The notes below the pieces were generated by a model. The model made no database searches. It was not told the DNA's origin and saw only the letters and a list, made by a program, of their open reading frames with translations. This document shows, in pieces, positions 10,932-18,784 of a stretch of 18,784 nt of DNA. Every line of letters starts with the position of its first letter. Positions within the stretch are counted from its first letter, which is position 1. Position numbers and translations under genes: made by a program. Origin of the DNA: Entophlyctis helioformis (lineage: Eukaryota; Chytridiomycota; Chytridiomycetes; Chytridiales; Chytriomycetaceae). The stretch lies in NCBI GenBank assembly GCA_025526915.1, contig JAHLKH010000343.1, forward strand, positions 1-18,784, in the 5' to 3' direction.

Positions 10932-13471
10932 CTATCGGATCGTCCCTGTGGCTGGCTGCTCATCCAGAGTCGACAGCGGCGGCCTCAGCGGTCGTTGGTA
11001 GGGAAGCGTCGGAAAGCACTTCCAGAACTGCCACGGCCAGTGGCAGATCGCGATGCTCCGTTAGCACCCCCGATGCACCAGAGCAGCATAAAGGCAGCCC
11101 AGGCTTGCTCACCTTGATGGTTTCATCTCCGGCCATGGTCGCGACAGTCTGTCCGTCGGGGCTAAGCGCTGCATGCAGTGGTCGTGCTCTGTGGCCAGGG
11201 AGTGTGCCGATCTGCTCCATGCTCGGATACTTCCAGAACACCAGCTGGTCCTCCTCGAAGCTTTGCATGGTGATGAACTCGCGGTAATGCCGGGACCACA
11301 CAATCTGGCACACTGTCAATCCAAGACATGCAGGTAAGTGCCACGCGTCGGCATGTACAGCAGCTGGCTGGACGATAAGTATCCGACGTAGACGGCTCAC
11401 CCTGCTGGCCCGTCTCGATCGTCGCAAGACACTGCCCCGAATCGCTGTTGATCATGCAGACCTTGCCATCGTCCAGCCCTCCGCCAGTGGCAAGAACGTT
11501 GTGCTCCCACGGACACCACCTCAAGGCCCGCGCAGCAGACCGATGATGCTCGAGCACCAGCGACGGATGCCGCAGATTCCGCATGTCCCACAGATCAACA
11601 AGGTGGCCATTGCAGCCACTGGCAAACTGCGTCTGGTTCCAGTGGGCTGTGATGCCGACCACCCGATCGGCATGGAATCCTGCCACGCTGGCAAGAGGCC
11701 TCCCAGCCTGCGAACTCCGAGTGTCCCATGCAAACAGACTGCCGCGTTTGTCGCCCGTCAGAAACACGTTTGGATCGACCCAGCCAAGCGCCGACACGCC
11801 TTGGGCCGACGTGAATGTGCGCAGAGGGTCTGGCTGCTGCGGCGTGGCAGTCGAGACCCGCCTCGTGTCAAACAGCAGGATGCTGCCCAACTCGGTTCCC
11901 ACCGTTGCGCGATGCCCTTGTGGAGAAAATGCACATGTTGAGATGTAGTCGCCTGCCTGCACAGTCTGGTAGATCTCGTCGACGCGTGCGTCGGTCTGTC
12001 CATGCACGATAGAGTAGCGTGTCAGTCTGCCTCTGCCGCCTTGCCTGTGGGACGCATACTTTGGTTACGAGCAGCATCCAAAGAGCCGACTTGCCTTGTT
12101 CCACAAGTAGCACTTGTCGTCCAGTCCAACGATCAGCGTACCCAGAACGCCCCAGTCCAGGACATTGATGTAGTAGTCATCTCGCACATCTGGCGCGTCC
12201 AAGACCGTCTCTGGATTTTTGGGGAGCGTCCGCTGCGGCTGCCGTGACCGTGTCTGTGGCGGCGAAAACAGGCCTGTAAAGACACCTTGCTGATCAAACG
12301 ACGGCAGCGGAGCCTGAAACGCGGGACGAGTTTTGGTCGGCGTTGTCGCAATCCGATAGAGGTCCCTGAGCCGCTGAGTGTTCCGCTGCGATGCCGAGCT
12401 GGCTGCTTCTCCTGTCGCAAACAGCTCGTTTCCACGTGTCAATGGTGTCGTGGCTGAGTGCCTTGATGGGTTTTTTGTCTTCTTTGGCGTTGAGCTTGCC
12501 ATGTTGCTAAGTGTATCTTCCTGATCGCCGAGGTTGTTGCTGGAATCGTCGATGCTGTCCATCGCATCATTGTTGTTGCCGTGATCGCCATGCAAGCCGT
12601 GACTCTGATGAATCTCCCGCGTCGTGTAAGGAGACGCAGCATGAGCTAAACCACTGTCCTCGCGATCGTCCAAGCTGTCGTTTACAATGCGTCCTGTTCC
12701 AGAAAACACGTGCAGGCTGCTGTGGTCTCCTGGCGACGCCAACCCCATGGCCCGTCGGACGCGCTCTTGGTACGATGACGACAGCGCACCGAGCTCGGTA
12801 GGGCTCTTGATCCAGAACCGCCTGCCGGAGCCCGAAGCCACTCTTGTTGACACTGGAGTCAGATACGGTCCAACTTGCGGACGGCGGCTTGCACGGCCAG
12901 GCGTTTGGCGATCGGCTCGGGATGGTGCCCGTCGCAGCTGATCCCGTGCGTCTGACAGCGGCGAGGATATCGGAGAGGACGGCAGCATGTCTGGCGACGA
13001 CAGAAGCGAAGCCACGTTGTGCGCTCCTCGCCGCGGAGTGATGGTGCCCACGATGCGTGTGCGTGCGTCATGGACATCCTCGATCCGAGTGATGGTCGGC
13101 TGCCAATCGTCGTCATGGCGCTGCTGGCTATGTGCGGGCTGGCGGGCGTCGGCCAAGCGCAGGCTCTGGCCACGAGCACCACCGTCCAGCAGCAGCTGCG
13201 ACTGGAGCTGGAACTGCAGTCTGCTTGCATCGGTCATTGATCCAATAAACCGGTCGCTCAGCCTCGAATGGCCGGAAGTCGGCGAAGCTCCGACGTGCCG
13301 CCGAAACGCCAGCGATGGGGCTTGTGCAGGCGTCCTGCTGTGCGATGCGACTGGCGCCTGCTGTGCAAGATGCTCGTGCTCCTGGATGCGCCTGCGCCTG
13401 CCGCCCTCTGCATGCTGCTGGTCTGCCAGCTGCGGCTGTTGCGTATTCTGCGCATCAGCCACGGGATCCAT
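10932..13471 (-). CDS. APC/C activator, Cdh1/Fizzy-related (WD40)
   Basis: Substrate-recruiting co-activator of the anaphase-promoting complex. Exons: 12095-13471, 11401-11995, 11113-11312, 10932-11027, giving 755 residues (Cdh1 is usually about 500-570). The first intron is GC-AG; the others are GT-AG, phases 1 and 0. The N-terminal half holds a C-box-like DRFIGSM at 73-79, about fifteen Ser-Pro/Thr-Pro sites as expected for CDK control, and NELFATGE, matching Cdh1 NELLGAG. The beta-propeller starts at about 420 with ETVLDAPDVRDDYYINVLDW and includes WDMRNLRHPSLVLEHH, RWCPWEHNVLATGGG and VFWKYPSM..GTLPGH. The short last exon reads FWKCFPTL and ends TIR, the C-terminal Ile-Arg tail that docks on APC/C. 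NELFATGE and VLDAPDVRDD favour Cdh1 over Cdc20, but Cdc20 is not excluded. The ATG at 13471 is 93 bp from the next gene's stop. Confidence 0.92.
11996..12094 (-). other. GC-AG intron in the Cdh1-like gene
   Basis: The exon ends AACAAG and the intron begins GCAAGT, the classic strong GC donor. It ends GGACAG before ACCGAC. This join keeps the propeller frame (LWNK/TDARVDEIYQT). The nearby GT (AAGTCGG) would shift the frame. Confidence 0.8.
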
Positions 13472-13564
13472 GGCAAATGAGATTGAATGGCAAGCCTTCG
13501 TCCCAGACGTTCATTGCACAGCGAATGCAGACGGCCAATGGTCAGCGGCCAGTGACCAGTGCCG

Positions 13565-15942
13565 CTACTGCTTGGGAGCGTTCGACACGAGCCATGACGC
13601 AGCGCGATCCGCATCGTCGCGGGTTTCTTGCAGCGCACGCACACACCACGCTACACGGAATCCGAGCGGTGCAAGAACCGTCTCTGCAACGTGCCGCCGG
13701 CGCGAACTTGCTGCGTCTGCAATGCACAGATAGTGCTCGGGATCGTCTGGCCGCTGAAGCGCCGACTTTTGCAGCAGCTGAAAGGCAAGCACAGCTGCGC
13801 TTGTTGGGTCCATTGGTGCTTTGGGTGCTGCCTCGTGCTGGCTGACAACACAGTACTGGAAAGCCGCCATGTTCACATGCCGCGTCAGTCCCTCGAATGC
13901 CGCGCAGCCCTCAGCTGCCGATGGAGTAGATGAGATCCAGGCAGACTGGCCAAACCCACCTGGTTGAAGCACACTGGCCGACAGCATCCCACAGTCAGCT
14001 GCTTGTGGTACGCGCCAATCAGCTTCTCGGCGAGCTTCTGGTGTCCTGGGTCGTGTCTTGATATCCAAAACGGCGCGAAGCAGGTCATGCATGCCCTCAA
14101 CGGATTCCGGAACTGGTCGTTCTCGGGCGTGGCGCAGTTGCGGTTCGAGCACAGCCGGAAGATGGGCTGGGTGGCCTTTTCAAACTCGTGGAACTTGGCA
14201 TGCGACTGGACATCTTTGAGCTGGACGGCTCGGCTGCACTTTTGGCACGTGATGGTTCGTGCACCACACTCGCTTTCGTGTTCGCCCAGCTTGGTGCCCA
14301 GGTACAGATCCTTTGCGGTCCGTGACAGCTGGCCGGCGCGGACGCGAAGGTGGCAGAACCGGCACACGATAAACCGATCGGGGCATTCGTTGCGGCGGTG
14401 GAATGCGACCTGCGGCAGATGCAGCGACAGACCACACTCGCACACCAGAGCCGTGTGGAATCGGCTCGTGTGCTTGCTTTGCTCTGAAATGTGCCCAACC
14501 TGCATGTCCACATCACATTGCGTTGGCATCACGCACACACACACACACACACAAACAAACAATCCTACCTTGTCGCAGAGATCGCAGTGCCAGTGTGACG
14601 CCAGATCTTCCTTCTTGAATACCCGCTCGCACTTGGTGCATTTGCGGTTGTTGCGCTCGCAAAACGCCAAATGCATCTGCAGCGTCCGAAGTGGCACAGA
14701 CGCCCCACAGTTGGGACAGGCGGCTTCGTCGGGCTTGGGCTCAGCTCCAGCTGAATCCACCAGCCTGGCCTGCTTCTCGCGGGACTCGGATGGCGCGGCG
14801 GCTTCTACAGTTGAGGGAGCGACCGCCTCAAACTGAAGTGCAAAGGAGGCGCGGGGCGAGTCGGCCACAAGTGCAACATAGATGAACGGATCCTCTACGT
14901 CGGCGGCCGTGGATAGATCTACAAGGACTTCTTTCTTGCCAGTCTCTACGCTGAACCAGTCGTGGTCAAGCAAGGTCGGCTTTTCGGCCGTGAGCGACAC
15001 AAAGCAATCAACGTCGCCTTCTGTTGGATCGACGGTGAGCTTGACCACTGGCCGCTCTGGGATGCGCGGCACCTGCCAGGCAACGAGCTACGCGTCAGAG
15101 AACACACCGACCCTGGCTTCTCGCGAGGACGACAGACGTACCCTGACATACGCGGCCAGATCCATTGAGCACGATCCTTTCATGGACACCGTTGGGCTTG
15201 CTGCCGACCAGCGCACGTCCACAGCCTGTCCGCCGCGGGCAGCAGACTCGAGTCCCCGATCCGCCACATGACCGTGGTCCGGAATGCCGTACTTGGCTCG
15301 CACGGCGGCCTCGGCCACCGCATCGTCCAGGGGCTGAACATCGACAGCCACGTCTGCGTCGATGCACAGGCAGGCCTGGGCAGGCTGCAGCTCGACAATC
15401 ACAAACGGATGCGATCGGTCGGGGCGGGACGGCTCCGTGACTTGCAGAACCTCGCCCTGCGTCAGCGTGGAGTGGTTGCGGCGCAGGTGCGACTCGAGCA
15501 CCGACCGGATGTCGCTGATGGAAAGATACGCCGGCGTGAGCGGCGCAAGCCTTGCAAACGTGCACTTTTCGAGCTCGACCAGGGTGACGGTGACAGGCTG
15601 CTGCTCCTGGTCGGCCGCAGCGGCATCTCCGTTGGCATTCCCGTCGGCATCTCCGTTGGCATCCCGGTCAGCAGCCTTGGCGCTCGTCTGCAGCTGCTCT
15701 TCCAGGAACGGGCTGATGCAGACAGTGCCTTCCTGAGCCGTGAACTCTCGGACAACGCCGTGCGTCCTTGTCGGCAGCGGACCGGCAGCGTTGCGGATCT
15801 CAAACACAAACGGCGAGCTGCTGCCACGGCCGCCGCCAGCCTGCGCATTCATGAGTGCATCCAGAACAGACTGCGGCAGGTTCAGCCGGTCGCCCGTGAG
15901 CGACGGATCCACCACTGGCAGCAGACGGAATCGGGATGTCAT
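13565..15942 (-). CDS. UFD1-domain protein with zinc fingers, AZUL-like and UBA-like ends
   Basis: Probable ubiquitin/Cdc48-pathway protein. Exons: 15142-15942, 14569-15072, 13960-14499, 13565-13855, giving 711 residues; the three introns (69, 69 and 104 bp) are all phase 0. Residues 1 to about 170 form the UFD1 double-psi barrel ([45 protein letters not shown]). A second all-beta-like region follows at about 250-375. Cys/His fingers of TRAF/XAF1 style lie at about 386-435 ([20 protein letters not shown]) and 455-525. An AZUL-like motif at about 594-617 reads [20 protein letters not shown], with the final YC supplied across the last intron. The C-terminus resembles a UBA domain ([26 protein letters not shown]; about 673-707). 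The arrangement recalls plant PRLI-interacting factor K and its fungal relatives. It is not Ufd1 itself, which lacks fingers. The start is the first in-frame ATG before FRLLPV. Confidence 0.87.
14534..14552. repeat. CA dinucleotide repeat inside an intron
   Basis: About nine and a half CA units followed by AAACAAAC. It lies in the 69-bp second intron of the UFD1-domain gene, 16 bases after the donor on the minus strand, where it reads as GT repeats. It takes up over a quarter of that intron. Confidence 0.95.
15622..15669. repeat. 24-bp coding tandem repeat, about two copies
   Basis: The unit beginning GGCATCTCCGTTGGCATTCC at 15622 recurs at 15646 with few changes, and has an internal 12-bp period. 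On the minus strand it encodes an Asp/Asn/Gly/Ala run (about residues 94-107) inserted in the UFD1 domain loop before the [13 protein letters not shown] strand. Confidence 0.85.
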
Positions 15943-16077
15943 TGGGGCACGTTGTCCAAGCTGGCGCAAAGTGCAAGCGACGCGTTGGGCGGCATCCACA
16001 CTCGAAAGTGGCAAGCACAAAAACTGGATCCAGATGCTTCCAGGTGCTTCATTTCAAGGATGCGGGTGCATTGTCGC

Positions 16078-18784
16078 TCAAATGACGAGGTCGAGCTCGT
16101 GCCGCTCGTACGTGTTGCGATGGTCGTTCTCGATGCGCGGGTAGAAGGCCACGAGCGCGTCCTGGCTGCCAATGTACATGGAGTTGTAGATCTGTCGGGG
16201 TCGCAGTCAGCATTGGGTTGAGCAGCAGCCAGGGCGGGTGAGCACAGGTGGCGTACCTTCCAGTAAATCTCACGGACGCGGCGGGCAGGGTGGAACAGGC
16301 CTTGGACGATATAGTTGAGAATCACAGAGGGGCCAAGTGCCATGCGCAAGCCCTCAATGGCCTCCATGACGGCGTTGATGACGTGCGGCGATGTCTGTCC
16401 ATGCATTCAAGCCACGGTTAGTCGCGGTTGTTGCACTGCATACGCCAATGGCACGGATGCATGCATGAATGCCGACAGACAACCGACCTCGAAAATGTTG
16501 GGCCAGACGAGATTGAGCAAGTGCGTGAGTGCATCCTCGCAGCCAAGCCCAACAACGCCTAGACTAATGTGCTTGACGGTTGTGCACGCCGTCTGCCGAT
16601 GAACGAGGTCGCGGTCAATGAGCGCATCTTCGAGGAGCGGCGTCACGGCATAGATGTAGTCCTTGCCCATCTCGCCAATGTACTCAAACACAAACGACAT
16701 GGACTTGAGGACACCGTTCTGCACGTTGAGCTCGGGCACACGGTACTCGTTCATGAGCGCCGGGAGAACAGTGAACGGCGCACACGTCTCGGCAACAATC
16801 GCAATGGCGACGGTGGTGCAGACACGGTTTTGGCGCTCCTGGACCTTGAGGTTGTTGAGCAGCGTCGCAAGGACATCCTGCGGACCAATCGCCTTGGCAA
16901 TGTAGCCAAATGTGTTGACGGTGGCACGGCGAATGCCCTTCTTGTGGGCCTTGAGCATGTCCAGGAGCTCAAAGCAGATGCGCATCCACTCACGCGCGGA
17001 CACATACTCTGCGCCACGGTCTGCGATACGGCCAACCAGGTCGATGCAGTTCTCCTGCACCTTCTCGTGTCTGTTCTTGAGGATAGGGGTGAGGCGCGGG
17101 AGCAGATCCTTGATGGGCGGCGTCATGGTACTCATGCCAATCACATTGACAATCGACTTGAGAGCCTTGATGATGGAGCCAAGGACCTCGGGGTATTCTT
17201 CGCCGAGATACTCGTAGAGCACAACGCCGAGCTGGCCCATGAGCTTCTCCTCGCCACAGCGGTGCATGACCACCGCAATGCGCGAGATCAGATCGGCAGC
17301 CTGCTGTCGGACCTTGGCACTCTTGTTGTTGAGACGCCAGAGCACGGTCGAACAGATCTGCGGCAGGTACGGCTTGACGCGCTCCGAAAGAGAGCTGACG
17401 ACCGTGCCAAAGCCGTTGAGCATCACCACGTCTTCAACGGTCTGCTCCTGGAACGCGTACAGAATGCCGTCAATCAGCACTTCCTCAAGACGGTCGTCGA
17501 TGTCGGCCGTGCCAAGCAGCTGCACAACGTTCTCAATCGTCTCCATGACCATCTTGCGATATGCTTCCGACTCGTCCTTGAGGCCCTCGACAATGCGACT
17601 GACAATCTCTGCGACGCCGACCTTTTGCGCAATCTCGACCGTGGTTTCGACCAGCTGCTTGTAGTTGCGGCGGTCCAACGCCATGCGGCGCACCCAGAAG
17701 TTGCGGAAGTACTCTGGCAAGATCTCCTCCTTGATGTACGTCGGATCAACGCCTTCTGTGCCGACACACTGCTTGACCACCTTGAGAACAATCTTCTTCA
17801 TCTCCTCGTCAGGCGATGCAAACTCGGCAATGAGCGTGGGCACAATGTGCTTGGTGTAGTCGTTGGCGTAGCGCTCGTCCATGAGCGGAATGATGTAGCC
17901 AATAGCCTTGAGGAACGCAGCACGACCCTTGCCGCGGTGCAGCTTGACTCCGTCCCACAGCGGCTGGATGACCGTGTCAAAGGACTCGATACCGTATGGC
18001 GCTGCAGCCTCGGCGAGGGCGGCGATGGCAAGGGCAGTGATGGTCTTGACTTTTTGCTGCTCGTCCACAAGGCCGTGCCCGATCGCCTCGACCAAGTTGC
18101 GCAGGTGCGGCAGGATGGCACAGCCCATGAGAATGGCAATCTGCTGCACAATCTTGATGCCCGTGTGTCTGGCCTGCCACGACTTCTTGGAGCGGCAGAC
18201 AGCCTTGAGGAACGGAAGGAGGGCCGGGATGCCCAGCGCAGAAGCGACGACCGAAAAGGCACGCGCTGTTGTGTTGCGCACATACTCGTCAAAGTGGTCA
18301 ATGTCGGGACGCATGGTGGCGATCATGGTGGCAAGACCGGCGGCTTTGCTCAGGTTGCTGATGATCTCACGGCCCTCGACGCGCGCATAGTAGTCCTCGT
18401 CAATGAGCAGAGGCTCGATAACAACCAGGATCTTGTGCACAAAGGGGCGAACCAGATCGTCGAGCTTGTACAGAATGCGGTCAATGACCTTGACAAGCAG
18501 ATGCCGCTCCTGATCTTCGAGTGTGGGCGACATGAGGAGGGGCAGGATCTGGTTAAACAGCGGGCCCGGGCCAAACTCGCGAGCCTTGTCCGTGATCTGG
18601 CGCAGAGACGCCTTGCGAACGGGCGGCGCTCCGTTCTTGATCTTGAGCAGCAGGCGCATGATGCGGCGCTCCTTGAGCTCATCCGCAGTCAGCTCCGAGT
18701 CCTCCTTCTTGTCCATCAGCTTGGCAAAGTGCTGGAGATCTTCCGACTTGAGGAACTGCAGGCCAGCAATGCCGGGGATGTCTG
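16078..18784 (-). CDS. SF3B1: Splicing factor 3B subunit 1 (SF3B1), 5' end missing
   Basis: HEAT-repeat scaffold of the U2 snRNP SF3b complex, which clamps the branch-site helix. Visible exons: 16488 to past the right edge, 16257-16394, 16078-16191, split by two phase-0 introns of 93 and 65 bp. About 848 C-terminal residues are present. Identity to human SF3B1 is very high throughout, for example [60 protein letters not shown] and [20 protein letters not shown]. The last exons read [35 protein letters not shown] and [20 protein letters not shown], ending DLVI where human ends DYIL. Human cancer hot-spot positions are wild type: EYVRNTT (Arg625), ARHTGIK (His662, Lys666) and EQQKV (Lys700). 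The N-terminal SF1/U2AF-binding region lies off the window. The stop is 135 bp from the start of the UFD1-domain gene on the same strand. Confidence 0.98.

Noticed and set aside
13885..13959. C-terminal end of the UFD1-domain protein by read-through to the stop at 13885
   Set aside because: Reading through gives a non-conserved tail. Splicing 13856-13959 (GTGGGT...TTTCCAG) restores the CFN-Q-YC motif and a UBA-like end in frame.
14534..14560. CA-rich array considered as a CRISPR or other structured repeat
   Set aside because: It is a simple dinucleotide microsatellite with no spacers.
15268..16221. Plus-strand frame of 317 codons over the UFD1-domain gene
   Set aside because: Antisense shadow of a conserved coding exon in GC-rich DNA; no recognisable domain.

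Overview
The window is a gene-dense, GC-rich stretch of a eukaryotic nuclear genome. Seven protein-coding genes are recognisable, six on the minus strand and one (BRX1) on the plus strand. Most are split by short introns of about 65-230 bp, mostly GT-AG with one GC-AG, and gaps between genes are often only about 80-140 bp. A Fol3-type dihydrofolate synthase, which animals lack, together with compact introns and an APC/C activator, a Polo kinase and a UFD1/zinc-finger protein of fungal style, suggests an early-diverging (chytrid-like) fungus or a close unicellular relative. This placement is inference and is not firm. No bacterial, phage, CRISPR, tRNA or rRNA features were seen.

Layout from left to right: (1) a Polo-like kinase, minus, cut by the left edge inside polo box 1; (2) a 538-bp intergenic region packed with four different short tandem repeats; (3) an intronless dihydrofolate/folylpolyglutamate synthase, minus; (4) a ten-exon DNA topoisomerase IB, minus; (5) a 355-bp divergent promoter region with repeats and a T12 tract; (6) BRX1, a 60S ribosome biogenesis factor, plus, with a very long acidic N-terminus; (7) a Cdh1/Fizzy-related APC/C activator, minus, with an altered C-box and a GC-AG intron; (8) a four-exon UFD1-domain protein with Cys/His zinc fingers, an AZUL-like motif and a C-terminal UBA-like motif, minus; (9) the 3' part of SF3B1, minus, running off the right edge.

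The genes are housekeeping functions: cell cycle (Polo kinase and the APC/C activator that in other organisms targets it), ubiquitin handling, DNA topology, folate metabolism, ribosome assembly and splicing. They do not form an operon-like pathway. I resolved exon structures by requiring a continuous reading frame and agreement with the conserved families. The exception is the linker of the Polo kinase (about 560-1400), which I could not splice with confidence. I found no convincing undescribed system. The most interesting points are the UFD1/zinc-finger/AZUL-like/UBA-like architecture, the degenerate C-box, the acidic BRX1 extension, the strong bias to phase-0 introns (all nine in topoisomerase I), and the repeat-rich promoters.
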